Assembly: GCF_947495025.1 (NCBI RefSeq)
Contig: NZ_CANLXG010000001.1
Location: 1-64,000 of the forward strand
Length of the DNA: 64,000 nucleotides
DNA from: an uncultured Roseobacter sp.
GTDB taxonomy: Bacteria; Pseudomonadota; Alphaproteobacteria; Rhodobacterales; Rhodobacteraceae
Reading direction: 5' to 3'
The translations under genes were made by a program, and so were the position numbers. The stretch's first letter is position 1, and each line of letters starts with the position of its first letter. Positions 27,775 through 37,494 of this stretch are shown one piece after another. Under the pieces are notes generated by a model that made no database searches, was not told the DNA's origin, and saw only the letters and a program-made list of their open reading frames with translations.

Positions 27775-29739
27775 ATGATTACAGAATTCGGACATTTCGC
27801 CCTGTTGCTGGCCTTTCTGGTCGCCATCGTGCAGACGGTTGTGCCCCTGGTGGGCGCCCACAAACGCTGGCCCTCGTGGATGGCAGTGGCAGAACCTGCG
27901 GCGAACATCCAGTTTCTGCTGACCGCCTTCGCGTTTGCCGCGCTCATGTGGGCTTTTGTCACGTCCGATTTCAGCCTGCGCCTTGTGGTGCTGAACAGTC
28001 ATTCGGCCAAGCCGATGCTCTACAAAATCAGCGGCACATGGGGCAACCATGAAGGCTCGATGCTGCTGTGGGTGCTGATCGTAACGCTGTTTGGCGCAAT
28101 GGCGGCGTGGTTTGGTGGCAATCTGCCGCCCACCCTGCGGGCGCGTGTGCTGGCCGTTCAGGCCGCGATCGGGGTTGCATTTTTCGCCTTCATTATCTTT
28201 ACGTCGAACCCGTTTCTGCGCATGGCGGTCCCCCCGTTTGACGGGCAGGACCTGAATCCGTTGTTGCAGGATCCGGGTCTCGCCTTCCACCCGCCGTTTC
28301 TTTATCTGGGCTATGTGGGGCTGAGCATGGCATTCAGCTTTGCGGTGGCCGCGCTGATCGAAGGCCGAGTGGACGCGGCATGGGGCCGGTGGGTCCGTCC
28401 CTGGACACTGGCGGCCTGGGTGTTTCTGACAATCGGTATCGCTCTGGGCTCCTGGTGGGCCTATTACGAGCTCGGCTGGGGCGGTTTCTGGTTCTGGGAT
28501 CCGGTCGAGAATGCCTCGTTCATGCCCTGGCTGCTGGCGGCGGCACTGCTGCATTCGGCAATTGTCGTTGAAAAACGGGAAAGCCTGAAAAGCTGGACGA
28601 TCCTGCTGGCGATCCTGGCGTTTGGCTTTTCGCTGATCGGTACGTTTATCGTCCGCTCTGGCCTGCTGACCTCGGTGCACGCTTTTGCGAATGATCCCGA
28701 ACGCGGCGTCTTCATTCTGATGATCATGGCGTTCTTTATGGGGGGCGCGCTGATCCTCTTTGCTCTGCGGGCGGGCGCCATGGAGGCGAAAGGTGTTTTC
28801 AGCCTTGTCAGCCGCGAGAGTGCGCTGCTCGCCAACAATCTTCTGCTGGCCGTTTCGTGCTTTGTAGTTTTCGTGGGAACGATGTGGCCCCTGGTGGCCG
28901 AGATGTTCTTTGATCGCAAGCTCAGTGTTGGGCCGCCATTTTTCAACATGGCCTTCACGCCCTTTATGATCCTGCTCGGGCTTATCCTGCCCATTGGATC
29001 GGCGATGCCGTGGAAACGTGCTCGTGTAATGCGCACGGCGCGGCCTCTGCGGTATGTCTTTATTCTGGCGCTGGCGATCGGAGGTCTGGCCTGGACGATG
29101 CAGACCGGTCGCAGTCTGATCGGTCCGGTGGGAATGTTCCTGGCAGCCTGGGTGGTGATGGGCACCGTCATTGATCTGATCCAGCGCGCAGGCCGCGGGC
29201 CGGAGCGCTGGGGCCGTCTGTTGCGTCTGCCGCGGGCAGACTGGGGCAAGATGGTTGCTCATGCCGGGCTGGGTTTCACCATGATGGGTGTGGCAGGTCT
29301 GACGGCGTGGAAACAGGAAGACATCCGTGTCGCGCAGATCGGTGAGCCCTTCAGTGTGGGCAGCTACACACTGACGCTGAACGATGTGCGCCAGGTAGAA
29401 GGGCCGAATTACCTGTCCACGATGGGGTTTGTGACACTGTCCCAGAACGGGCGCGAGATTGCGCAGCTGACACCCGAGAAGCGCATCTATCCGGTGGCGC
29501 AGATGCCCACAACAGAAGCGGCGATCGACTATGATCTGGCGCGGGATGTTTACGTTGTGATCGGTGACGCGCAGGCGCAGGGTGGCTGGGCCGTGCGAAC
29601 CTATATCAAACCACTGACGAACTGGATCTGGATCGGAAGCGGCCTGATGGCACTGGGCGGGCTGCTCAGCCTGTCTGACCGGCGGTTTCGTGTGGCCGCC
29701 GGCGCGCGAAAATCCCCACAGGGAGTGCCCGCCGAATGA
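27775..29739 (+). CDS. ccmF: Cytochrome c heme lyase subunit CcmF
   Basis: A 654-residue polytopic membrane protein that, with CcmH, ligates heme to apocytochromes c in the periplasm. The tryptophan-rich heme-handling motif WGGFWFWDPVENASFMPW is present, along with more than ten membrane segments. I use the ATG at 27775, which matches the conserved ITEFGHFALLLA start. Its stop overlaps the ccmH start (ATGA). Confidence 0.93.
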   Translation: MITEFGHFALLLAFLVAIVQTVVPLVGAHKRWPSWMAVAEPAANIQFLLTAFAFAALMWAFVTSDFSLRLVVLNSHSAKPMLYKISGTWGNHEGSMLLWVLIVTLFGAMAAWFGGNLPPTLRARVLAVQAAIGVAFFAFIIFTSNPFLRMAVPPFDGQDLNPLLQDPGLAFHPPFLYLGYVGLSMAFSFAVAALIEGRVDAAWGRWVRPWTLAAWVFLTIGIALGSWWAYYELGWGGFWFWDPVENASFMPWLLAAALLHSAIVVEKRESLKSWTILLAILAFGFSLIGTFIVRSGLLTSVHAFANDPERGVFILMIMAFFMGGALILFALRAGAMEAKGVFSLVSRESALLANNLLLAVSCFVVFVGTMWPLVAEMFFDRKLSVGPPFFNMAFTPFMILLGLILPIGSAMPWKRARVMRTARPLRYVFILALAIGGLAWTMQTGRSLIGPVGMFLAAWVVMGTVIDLIQRAGRGPERWGRLLRLPRADWGKMVAHAGLGFTMMGVAGLTAWKQEDIRVAQIGEPFSVGSYTLTLNDVRQVEGPNYLSTMGFVTLSQNGREIAQLTPEKRIYPVAQMPTTEAAIDYDLARDVYVVIGDAQAQGGWAVRTYIKPLTNWIWIGSGLMALGGLLSLSDRRFRVAAGARKSPQGVPAE

Positions 29740-30200
29740 TACGCGTGCTTGCGCTGCTCCTGATGCTGTTGCCGGCACTGCCGGGCGTGGCGCTGGCCGT
29801 TCAGCCTGACGAAGTGCTCAGCAACCCCGTCCTGGAAGAGCGGGCGCGGGAGATATCAAAAGGTCTGCGCTGCCCGGTCTGCCAGAACGAAAGTATCGAC
29901 GAAAGTCATGCAAACGTTGCCAGAGACCTGCGGCTGATGGTGCGCGAACGTCTGGTCGAGGGCGATACCGATGCACAGGTTGTTGATTTTGTGGTCGCGC
30001 GGTACGGCGAATATGTTCTCTTCCAGCCGACTGCGACCGGGGCCAACTGGCTGCTCTATGCCGCCGGGCCCCTGATGCTGCTGACTGCCCTCGGGCTGGG
30101 TTTTGTTTATCTGCGGGGGCGTTCAGACGCCGTTGCACCCCAGGAGGCGGCGCTGAGCGACGACGAAGCGGCCCGTTTGCGTGAAATCATGCGCGACTGA
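29736..30200 (+). CDS. ccmH: Cytochrome c maturation thiol protein CcmH
   Basis: A 154-residue membrane-anchored thiol-disulfide protein that keeps the apocytochrome CXXCH site reduced. It has a signal peptide (hydrophobic 3-20), the redox pair C46-x-x-C49 in LRCPVCQNES, and a C-terminal membrane helix at about 104-124. It is the short CcmH/Ccl2 form without a CcmI-like extension. It overlaps ccmF by 4 bases. Confidence 0.92.
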   Translation: MIRVLALLLMLLPALPGVALAVQPDEVLSNPVLEERAREISKGLRCPVCQNESIDESHANVARDLRLMVRERLVEGDTDAQVVDFVVARYGEYVLFQPTATGANWLLYAAGPLMLLTALGLGFVYLRGRSDAVAPQEAALSDDEAARLREIMRD

Positions 30201-30294
30201 CGCATCGTTTCTCTTTTCTGAACTGATCAGTTTGGTATGACTGTGCCGGAGACGCACACCGTGGGTGCTGCGGCGGGTCAGGAAAGGACACCTC

Positions 30295-31071
30295 ATGGAC
30301 TATCAGACGCTCATCTGCACAGAGCAAGCAGGCGTGGCCACCATCACGCTGAACCGGCCGGATCGGATGAACGCCCTGACCACGCAGATGCGTGCCGAAG
30401 TGGCCTATGCCGTGACAGAAGCAGGCAAGCGCGCGCGTGTCGTTGTGCTGACGGGCGCTGGTCGCGCGTTCTGTTCGGGCCAGGACCTTGGCGACCGGGT
30501 CGGGGCCGACAGCATCGATCTGGAGCGTACCCTGCGCGACGAATATGCGCCGATGCTGCGCGCGATTACCGAATGTCCGGTGCCGACGATTGCTGCTGTG
30601 AACGGCGCGGCAGCAGGGGCAGGTGCAAATCTGGCATTGGCCGCCGACGTGGTGATTGCGACCGAGAGCGCCTATTTCCTGCAGGCCTTTTCGCGCATCG
30701 GTCTGATCCCGGATGCAGGAGGCACCTGGATTCTGCCGCGCACCATGGGGGGTGCCAAGGCGATGGGGGCGGCGCTTTTTGCCGACCGTATCAGCGCACG
30801 CCAGGCAGACGACTGGGGCATGATCTGGGAGGCTGTCGCGGACAGCGATTTCGAAAAGACCTGGAAAGCGAGAGCAGCCCACCTGGCCGATGGGCCAACC
30901 GCAGCCTATGGCGCCATCAAACAGGTGATCCGGGGCAGCTGGGATAACAGCTTTGAGGACCAGATTGCGCTCGAAGCGCGCCAGCAGGGGCATTGCGGGC
31001 GCTCCCGCGATTTCAAAGAAGGTGTCCTGGCCTTTACTGAAAAGCGCGCCGCAAAATTCGAAGGCCGCTGA
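30295..31071 (+). CDS. Enoyl-CoA hydratase/isomerase, PaaG-like
   Basis: A 258-residue crotonase-fold enzyme. Oxyanion-hole segments are seen in GAGRAFCSGQDLGD and VNGAAAGAGANLALAAD; the active-site region FSRIGLIPDAGGTW resembles PaaG, the ring-1,2-epoxyphenylacetyl-CoA isomerase. Start at the ATG at 30295 behind AGGAAAGGA. The other paa genes are absent, so the substrate could be another enoyl-CoA. It is 94 bases downstream of ccmH on the same strand. Confidence 0.82.
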   Translation: MDYQTLICTEQAGVATITLNRPDRMNALTTQMRAEVAYAVTEAGKRARVVVLTGAGRAFCSGQDLGDRVGADSIDLERTLRDEYAPMLRAITECPVPTIAAVNGAAAGAGANLALAADVVIATESAYFLQAFSRIGLIPDAGGTWILPRTMGGAKAMGAALFADRISARQADDWGMIWEAVADSDFEKTWKARAAHLADGPTAAYGAIKQVIRGSWDNSFEDQIALEARQQGHCGRSRDFKEGVLAFTEKRAAKFEGR

Positions 31072-31094
31072 GCGGTCTCGCCGGACGCCTGCGG

Positions 31095-31490
31095 TTACAC
31101 AAAACGCTCTACAAGCAGTACCTCGTCCGCGGTCAGACGCGGGCCCTCTGCACGGGCGATCACGGCCACCGCAACACCATCTGCGTGCACGGTCTGAACG
31201 CAGGCACCTGCATCGGTCACGGTAATTGACGGTGGTGTTTCGCCGTGGTCGTAAACAACTGCCACACGATCCTGGTCTGCATCCTCATCGTGGAACAACG
31301 CACATTCAGGGCCCGGCAGGCTCCTGCTGGCGATGGGCATCTGGCGCGCGAGGCCGGCTCTGGAGCCGGTTATCCGGGAGTGTCCCTGTGGCATATCGCT
31401 ACTCTTTTCATACCATCCGGCGGTTTGAACGCCTGCCGGGGTTACTGACAAAAAGGCTGCCCCCTCAGCGGCCTGCGCAGACACACGCAT
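31095..31490 (-). CDS. Hypothetical protein, possibly a gene remnant
   Basis: A 131-residue frame from the ATG at 31490. Composition is protein-like (acidic C-terminal half, ending in LTADEVLLVERFV) and it does not overlap another gene. The frame stays open upstream for about 80 bases to a stop near 31571 without another ATG, so the gene may use a non-ATG start or be a truncated relic. A TTGACC...TAAATA promoter-like pair lies upstream around 31550-31575. I recognise no domain. Confidence 0.5.
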   Translation of the reverse strand: MRVSAQAAEGAAFLSVTPAGVQTAGWYEKSSDMPQGHSRITGSRAGLARQMPIASRSLPGPECALFHDEDADQDRVAVVYDHGETPPSITVTDAGACVQTVHADGVAVAVIARAEGPRLTADEVLLVERFV

Positions 31491-31712
31491 TCCGGCAGCA
31501 TCCGCTGCACAACCATCCCGAGAAGATTTACCCCCGCGACACCTGTATTTACTCAGCCGCAGGAGCCACGGTCAAGAAATCGGGTGTATTGGAGCGCGAC
31601 CAGAAACAATGACATATTCCTGCCATTTTTCACGATGCGGTTGGTTTACAGTAGTGGTGCGTGTGGTCTGCGAGGGCAAAGGCGCGCGCCGAGCGATTCG
31701 CCGGCCTCACAG

Positions 31713-31742
31713 AAAAACGGGCCGCCTCGCAGGGCAGCCCGT
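31713..31742 (-). terminator. Rho-independent terminator of gltA
   Basis: On the minus strand ACGGGC-T-GCC pairs with GGC-G-GCCCGT (one mismatch) and is followed by TTTTTCT. It lies 26 bases past the citrate synthase stop codon, so it would end the gltX-gltA transcripts. Confidence 0.65.
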
Positions 31743-31768
31743 TGTCGTCGCGGTCCCCTCAGACGGGT

Positions 31769-33064
31769 TCAGCGGTTTTCGATGTCAATATAGTCGCGGA
31801 CCAGTTCACCCTGATAGAGCTGGCGCGGGCGCCCGATTTTGAGCTGGGGATCGCTGATCTGCTCTTTCCACTGGGAAATCCAGCCAACGGTCCGCGCCAG
31901 TGCAAAGATCGGCGTGAACATGGATGTCGGGAAGCCCATGGCCTCAAGTATGATGCCCGAATAGAAGTCCACATTGGGGAAGAGCTTCTTGTCGGCAAAG
32001 TACGGATCAGCAAGCGCCGCCGCTTCCAGCTCTTTGGCCACCTGAAGGATCGGATTGTTGTCGACACCCAGCAGTTCAAGTACCTCGTCGGCGCTTTCTT
32101 TCATCACTTTGGCGCGCGGGTCGAAGTTCTTGTAAACGCGGTGGCCAAAGCCCATCAGGCGGAACGGATCGTTCTTGTCCTTGGCACGGGCGATAAACTC
32201 GGGGATGCGGTCCGGTGTCCCGATCTCATTGAGCATCTCCAGGCAGGCCTGGTTGGCGCCACCATGAGCAGGGCCCCAGAGACAGGCAATGCCCGCCGCG
32301 ATACAGGCAAAGGGGTTCGCGCCCGACGAGGACGCCAGACGCACTGTCGATGTCGAGGCGTTCTGCTCGTGGTCTGCATGCAGGGTAAAGATGCGGTCCA
32401 TGGCGCGGCTGAGGATCGGGTTGACCTCGTAATCCTCGGCCGGAACAGCAAAGCACATGCGCAGGAAGTTCGACGCATAGTCCAGATCGTTGCGCGGATA
32501 CACGAAAGGCTGGCCGATTGTATATTTGTAAGCCATTGCTGCGATGGTGGGCATCTTTGCGATCAGACGGATCGAGGCGACCTCGCGCTGCCACGGGTCA
32601 CTGATATCGGTACTGTCGTGGTAAAACGCCGACATCGCGCCGACCACACCGACCATAACGGCCATCGGGTGCGCGTCCCGGCGGAAGCCGCGGAAAAAGT
32701 TCATCATCTGCTCGTGCAGCATCGTGTGGTTGGTCACACGGCTTTCAAAGTCCTCAAGCTCTGCGGGCGAGGGGAGCTCGCCATAGAGCAGCAGATAGCA
32801 GACTTCGAGATAGTGCGATTTGCCGGCAAGCTGGTCGATCGGATACCCCCGGTGCAGCAGCTCGCCCTCTGCGCCATCGATAAAGGTGATGGTGCTGTCG
32901 CAGCTGGCCGTCGAGGTAAAGCCGGGGTCGTAGGTGAACACACCCGCCTGAGCATAGAGTTTGCGGATGTCGAGAACGTCCGGGCCTGCGGTCGGAGAAA
33001 AGATCGGAAGATCGTACTCCTTGCCATCAATGGTCAGCTTTGCGGATTTTGTGCTCTCGGCCAT
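31769..33064 (-). CDS. gltA: Citrate synthase
   Basis: A 431-residue type II (hexameric, NADH-sensitive class) citrate synthase that feeds acetyl-CoA into the TCA cycle. Catalytic-region motifs are [11 protein letters not shown] and [15 protein letters not shown]. The N-terminal small domain with [14 protein letters not shown] sequence (here [10 protein letters not shown]) is complete. It follows gltX on the same strand after 115 bases and ends at a clear terminator. Confidence 0.95.
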   Translation of the reverse strand: MAESTKSAKLTIDGKEYDLPIFSPTAGPDVLDIRKLYAQAGVFTYDPGFTSTASCDSTITFIDGAEGELLHRGYPIDQLAGKSHYLEVCYLLLYGELPSPAELEDFESRVTNHTMLHEQMMNFFRGFRRDAHPMAVMVGVVGAMSAFYHDSTDISDPWQREVASIRLIAKMPTIAAMAYKYTIGQPFVYPRNDLDYASNFLRMCFAVPAEDYEVNPILSRAMDRIFTLHADHEQNASTSTVRLASSSGANPFACIAAGIACLWGPAHGGANQACLEMLNEIGTPDRIPEFIARAKDKNDPFRLMGFGHRVYKNFDPRAKVMKESADEVLELLGVDNNPILQVAKELEAAALADPYFADKKLFPNVDFYSGIILEAMGFPTSMFTPIFALARTVGWISQWKEQISDPQLKIGRPRQLYQGELVRDYIDIENR

Positions 33065-33179
33065 CTGTCGTCCTTCCGGTCTGGGGGCGGTGAACCGCCG
33101 TAGGGCTTAAGACACAGGGAGATCCCTGCGTCCTGCCGTCGTGATCTGCGCGCTTGCATGCGGGGGGGTCCCCTGCGGC

Positions 33180-34580
33180 CTATTCAGCGGCATCGGTCAG
33201 CCGTGCGACGGTTTCTTCCTGTCCGAGCACCAGCATCATGTCGAAAACCGACGGTGTCACGGCACGTCCTGCAAGTGCAGCGCGGAGAGGACCGGCAAGT
33301 TTGCCGAATTTCGTCCCCTGAGCTTCTGCAAAGGCGTTGAGAACCGCTTCCAGATTTTCTCTGCTCCAGCTAGCATTTTGCAACTGCGGCGTCAATTCTC
33401 TCAGTATACCACGGGATACAGCATCGAGATTTTTCGCGGCCTTATCATCTGGTGTGATCGGGCGTGACGTTAACGCAAAGTAAGCTTTATCAAGGAGTTC
33501 AGGGAACGTTTTCGCCCGCTCTTTAACGCAGTACAGCGCACGTCCGAGCATTTCGGCCTGATCGGCATTCAACTCAGGCTGGTGGGCCGCGGCCAGGAAA
33601 GAAACCAGCTCTTGCTGCAATGCGGCATCATCGGCAGCAGCAATATGCTGGCCGCAGAGATTTTCCAGCTTTTTGAAATCCAGACGGGCAGGGCTTTTGC
33701 CAATTCCGCCCAGGTCAAACCACTCCCGCGCCTGCGCGTCAGAGAAAAACTCGTCGTCACCATGGCTCCATCCCAGCCGCGCAAGATAGTTGCGCATGCC
33801 CGCAGCCGGGTAGCCCATTGCCTGGTATTCCTGTGCGCCGAGCGCGCCGTGCCGTTTGCTGAGCTTTTTGCCGTCCGGTCCGTGGATCAGCGGGATATGC
33901 GCCCAGACGGGCACATCCCACCCCATCGCCTCGTAAATCATCATCTGGCGCGCGGCATTATTCAGGTGATCGTCCCCGCGGATCACATGGGTCACCCCCA
34001 TATCGTGGTCATCGACAACAACCGCCAGCATGTAAACAGGTGTGCCGTCAGAGCGTAACAGGATCATGTCATCCAGCTGCGCATTGCTGATGGTTACATT
34101 GCCCTGGACTTCGTCGCGGATGATCGTTTCGCCGGACTGCGGTGCGCGGATACGGATGACAAAAGGCGCATCCGGATGGGTGGCCGGATCCGCATCGCGC
34201 CAGGGCGAACGAAAAAGCGTGCTTTCACCCTTTTCGCGCGCGGCATCCCGGAATGCCGCGATTTCCTCAGGCGTGGAAAAGCATTTGTATGCCTTCCCAT
34301 CTTCCAGAAGCTGATGCGCCACGGCCGCGTGGCGCGGCGCGTTCTCAAACTGGCTGACGATGTCACCATCATGGTCAAGCCCCAGCCATGACATCCCCTC
34401 CAGGATCGCCTGCGTGGCCTCGGGTGTGGAGCGGGCGCGGTCTGTATCCTCGATCCGCAGCAGAAACCGGCCACCGCGGCCCCGTGCATACAGCCAGTTG
34501 AAGAGTGCGGTGCGCGCCCCGCCGATGTGCAGGAACCCTGTAGGTGAAGGGGCGAAACGTGTGACGACATCAGCGGACAT
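33180..34580 (-). CDS. gltX: Glutamyl-tRNA synthetase
   Basis: A 466-residue class I aminoacyl-tRNA synthetase. The HIGH-type motif is [11 protein letters not shown] (11-21) and the KMSKS-type motif is KKLSKRHG. The C-terminal anticodon-binding region is complete. Many alphaproteobacteria have two GltX paralogues, one partly specialised for tRNA-Gln; which one this is cannot be told here. It is divergent from comEC. Confidence 0.93.
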   Translation of the reverse strand: MSADVVTRFAPSPTGFLHIGGARTALFNWLYARGRGGRFLLRIEDTDRARSTPEATQAILEGMSWLGLDHDGDIVSQFENAPRHAAVAHQLLEDGKAYKCFSTPEEIAAFRDAAREKGESTLFRSPWRDADPATHPDAPFVIRIRAPQSGETIIRDEVQGNVTISNAQLDDMILLRSDGTPVYMLAVVVDDHDMGVTHVIRGDDHLNNAARQMMIYEAMGWDVPVWAHIPLIHGPDGKKLSKRHGALGAQEYQAMGYPAAGMRNYLARLGWSHGDDEFFSDAQAREWFDLGGIGKSPARLDFKKLENLCGQHIAAADDAALQQELVSFLAAAHQPELNADQAEMLGRALYCVKERAKTFPELLDKAYFALTSRPITPDDKAAKNLDAVSRGILRELTPQLQNASWSRENLEAVLNAFAEAQGTKFGKLAGPLRAALAGRAVTPSVFDMMLVLGQEETVARLTDAAE

Positions 34581-34670
34581 AAGGCGCGTTTACCTTTCAG
34601 TAACCATGGGGGGATAAATCTGTGACCTCGTGTCTATCCAGTGCAGTGACCGGGGGCAAGGAGGTGCTGC

Positions 34671-36710
34671 GTGCAGGCCATGAGAGCCACACTGCTGATT
34701 CAGCGCGGCCACCTTTTCGAATGGGTGCCGGTCCTGCTTGCTGTGGGAATCGGGTGCTATTTCTCGCTGCGCTTTGAACCCTCCCTGGTTTTCCTGGCTG
34801 GCGTGGCCGCTGCCGGACTCGCACTGCTTTTGCTGGCACGGTTTCTGGGCGAGGCCTGGGGGCCGCTTGCCGTGGGTCTTGCGCTTGTGACGGGTGGTTT
34901 TATGCTGGCGGCGGAGCGCGCGCACGATGTCGCCGGGCCGGTGCTTGGCTGGCGCTACTACGGCCCGGTGGAAGGCCGGATCGTCAACATTGACCGCAGC
35001 AGTTCCGACGCTTTGCGCCTCACGCTTGATCAGGTGGTCATGGAGCGGATCTCTCCCGGACGAACACCGGCACGGGTGCGTATCTCTCTGCATGGAGACC
35101 AGACGGCCAGCGTCGATGCGGCGCCCGGATTGCGGGTGATGACCACGGCGCATGTATCGCCGCCGGGCGGACCGGTTGAGCCAGGCGGGTTTGATTTTCA
35201 GCGCCACGCCTGGTTTGGTCGACTGGGCGGCGTGGGTTATACGCGCGTGCCTGTTCTGGCAATTGCACCAGCCAGCGAAGGCGCCGCCGGGCTCGCGATC
35301 TTTCGTATGCGCATGGCGGCATCCGCGCGAGTGATGGAGGTGCTGCCCGGTGATGTTGGCGGTGTCGCGGTCGCGGTGACGACCGGCGCGCGGTCCGGCA
35401 TCAGCCAGCAGGCGCTGGAGGACCTGCGGGCCAGCAATCTGGCCCATCTGCTGGCGATTTCCGGTCTGCATATGGGATTGCTCAGCGGTTTTGTCTTTGC
35501 TCTTCTGCGGGTCGTCATTGCGCTGATACCGCCTCTGGCACTGCGCATTCCCGCAAAAAAGGCAGCCGCCGTGGGTGCGCTGATGGCTGCCTCGGTGTAT
35601 CTGGCACTTTCGGGCGGCAACGTCGCGACAGAGCGCGCCTTTATCATGGTCGCCGTGGCGCTGACGGCTGTGCTGTTCAATCGCCGCGCCATCAGTCTGC
35701 GCGGCGTGGCCATTGCCGCGACCATCGTTCTGATCCTGCGGCCCGAAGCGCTGCTGGGGCCTGGATTTCAGATGTCCTTTGCGGCGACAACTGCGCTTGT
35801 CGCGGTTTTTGGCTACATCCGGGATCACAAAGTCTCCACGGGTCCAAGATGGGCCATGCCGGTAACGGCAGTTCTCTTATCCTCGGGCATCGCAGGGCTG
35901 GCCACAGCCCCGATCGGTGCGGCGCATTTCAACGCCGTGTCACATTATGGACTGATAGCGAACCTGCTTTCGGTGCCGGTTATGGGCTCTGTCGTTGTGC
36001 CGGCGGCGGTTCTTGCGGGTATCCTGGCGCCATTCGGGCTGGACTGGATCGGGCTCTGGATCATGGGTCTGGGCCTGCAGTGGATCCTGTCGGTCGGCAC
36101 CTTCGTGGCCGGGCTGGACGGAGCGCGGTCCTTTGTTGCGGGGCCTGGCAAGGCGGTTCTGCCGATGATCGCGCTGGGTTTTCTGTTCATGATTATCTGG
36201 CAGGGGCGGTTGAGGTCGCTGGGGGCAGTTCCGGTTGTGCTGGCCTTTCTGCTCTGGGTTCAGGCAGAACGTCCGCTGGGACTGATCGCGGAAAATGGAA
36301 CACTTGTCGGCGTCATGACACCCGAAGGACGCGCTCTGAGCAAACCGCGCGGCGCGGGTTTCATTGCGAGCAACTGGCTGGAAAACGACGGGCAGCCCAC
36401 CGAGCAGGAAATTGCCGCCAGCCGCTGGCCCGAGGGCGGTGCGGGGGTTCTGCCGGGGGGCGTCTCTGTCATTCATCTGTCCGGGAAAAAGGCGGTCGCG
36501 GGTTTCTCGGGCTGCGCGCCCGATGAGATTATTGTTGCCAGTTATGATCTGCCGTCAGAACACCGTGCCTGCGATGTTTTTGATCCGTCGCGGCTGCGGA
36601 CAACCGGCGCTGTTGCGCTGGTTCCGGATGGTGACGGTATCCGGCTGGTGTCCGTGCGGGACACCACCGGTCACCGTCTCTGGACGCAGTGGAAAGACAG
36701 GCGGGACTGA
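34671..36710 (+). CDS. comEC: ComEC/Rec2-type DNA uptake channel
   Basis: A 679-residue polytopic membrane protein of the ComEC family, which passes single-stranded DNA across the inner membrane during natural transformation. An N-terminal DUF4131-like part precedes the competence domain, with LLAISGLHMGLLSG as its hallmark. The C-terminal metallo-beta-lactamase-like nuclease domain found in Gram-positive ComEC is missing; only a short beta-rich tail follows. The GTG at 34671 sits 6 bases behind AAGGAGG and is preferred over the ATG at 34680. It is adjacent to lexA, convergently. Confidence 0.88.
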   Translation: MQAMRATLLIQRGHLFEWVPVLLAVGIGCYFSLRFEPSLVFLAGVAAAGLALLLLARFLGEAWGPLAVGLALVTGGFMLAAERAHDVAGPVLGWRYYGPVEGRIVNIDRSSSDALRLTLDQVVMERISPGRTPARVRISLHGDQTASVDAAPGLRVMTTAHVSPPGGPVEPGGFDFQRHAWFGRLGGVGYTRVPVLAIAPASEGAAGLAIFRMRMAASARVMEVLPGDVGGVAVAVTTGARSGISQQALEDLRASNLAHLLAISGLHMGLLSGFVFALLRVVIALIPPLALRIPAKKAAAVGALMAASVYLALSGGNVATERAFIMVAVALTAVLFNRRAISLRGVAIAATIVLILRPEALLGPGFQMSFAATTALVAVFGYIRDHKVSTGPRWAMPVTAVLLSSGIAGLATAPIGAAHFNAVSHYGLIANLLSVPVMGSVVVPAAVLAGILAPFGLDWIGLWIMGLGLQWILSVGTFVAGLDGARSFVAGPGKAVLPMIALGFLFMIIWQGRLRSLGAVPVVLAFLLWVQAERPLGLIAENGTLVGVMTPEGRALSKPRGAGFIASNWLENDGQPTEQEIAASRWPEGGAGVLPGGVSVIHLSGKKAVAGFSGCAPDEIIVASYDLPSEHRACDVFDPSRLRTTGAVALVPDGDGIRLVSVRDTTGHRLWTQWKDRRD

Positions 36711-36717
36711 CCCCGCC
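36700..36717. terminator. Weak bidirectional hairpin between comEC and lexA
   Basis: Arms GGCGGG (36700-36705) and CCCGCC (36712-36717) overlap the comEC stop codon in the 15-base gap to the convergent lexA stop. Only short T-rich tracts follow on either strand, so termination strength is doubtful. Confidence 0.35.
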
Positions 36718-36725
36718 CGGGATTT

Positions 36726-37427
36726 TCAGTAGGTGCGGATAAGTCCGACGAGTTTGCCCTGAACTTTCACTTTGTCTTCGCTGAAAACACGGGTCTCATA
36801 GGCCGGGTTGGCCGCTTCGAGCGCGATGCTGTTGCCATTGCGCATAAAACGTTTGAGCGTCGCTTCGTGGTCTTCCACCAGCGCCACAACAATGTCGCCG
36901 TTATCCGCCACCGAGGTTTCGCGGATCACCACAACATCGCCGTCATTGATGCCTGCTTCGATCATCGAATCTCCGCGGACTTCCAGCGCATAGTGATCGC
37001 CCTGGCCACTGATCATGCCGCCCGGAACAGCGACGCTGGCCGATTGCTGATTGATGGCTTCGATCGGCACACCCGCTGCGATACGACCCATCAGCGGCAG
37101 TTCGGTCGCATATGCGCCACTGACCGGTTGTGCGCCCGGGGGCGGTGGGCCGTCAGGGCGATCGCCGTCGATCACGCGGGGGGAGAAACCGCCCTGCGGC
37201 GCCCCACCGAGGGATTCGGGGAGTTTCACGATCTCTATGGCGCGGGCGCGGTGGGCAAGACGACGGATAAAGCCGCGCTCTTCCAGTGCCGTGATCAGCC
37301 GGTGGATACCCGATTTGGACCGCAGATCCAGCGCCTCTTTCATTTCGTCAAAACTTGGCGGAACACCGTCCCGCTGCAGTCGCCTGTTGATAAAGTCCAG
37401 CAAATCCAGTTGCTTCTTTGTGAGCAT
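36726..37427 (-). CDS. lexA: SOS repressor LexA
   Basis: A 233-residue repressor of the DNA-damage response. The helix-turn-helix domain covers 1-65. A linker rich in Pro/Gly follows, then the self-cleavage site A118-G119. The catalytic dyad is S154 (RGDSMIEAG) and K192 (EATLKRFM). Start at the ATG at 37427. Its own promoter carries an SOS box overlapping the -10 element, so it is autoregulated. It lies downstream of moeA on the same strand but with its own promoter. Confidence 0.95.
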   Translation of the reverse strand: MLTKKQLDLLDFINRRLQRDGVPPSFDEMKEALDLRSKSGIHRLITALEERGFIRRLAHRARAIEIVKLPESLGGAPQGGFSPRVIDGDRPDGPPPPGAQPVSGAYATELPLMGRIAAGVPIEAINQQSASVAVPGGMISGQGDHYALEVRGDSMIEAGINDGDVVVIRETSVADNGDIVVALVEDHEATLKRFMRNGNSIALEAANPAYETRVFSEDKVKVQGKLVGLIRTY

Positions 37428-37458
37428 GTCCTGTCCCTTCGCCACGTGATGTGGGTTT

Positions 37459-37487
37459 GTTCTAGTCTTGTTCACGTTTTGTGTCAA
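37459..37487 (-). promoter_or_regulatory. lexA promoter with alphaproteobacterial SOS box
   Basis: On the minus strand the -35 TTGACA (37487-37482) and -10 TAGAAC (37464-37459) are 17 bases apart. GAAC-N7-GAAC, the direct-repeat LexA box of alphaproteobacteria, covers 37473-37459 and overlaps the -10 element. Repressor bound here would block RNA polymerase. Confidence 0.88.
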
Positions 37488-37494
37488 CTGTTCG

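Noticed and set aside
27661..29778. 705-codon open frame opposite ccmF
   Set aside because: It is a shadow of the ccmF coding sequence, basic and repetitive in composition, with no start signal.
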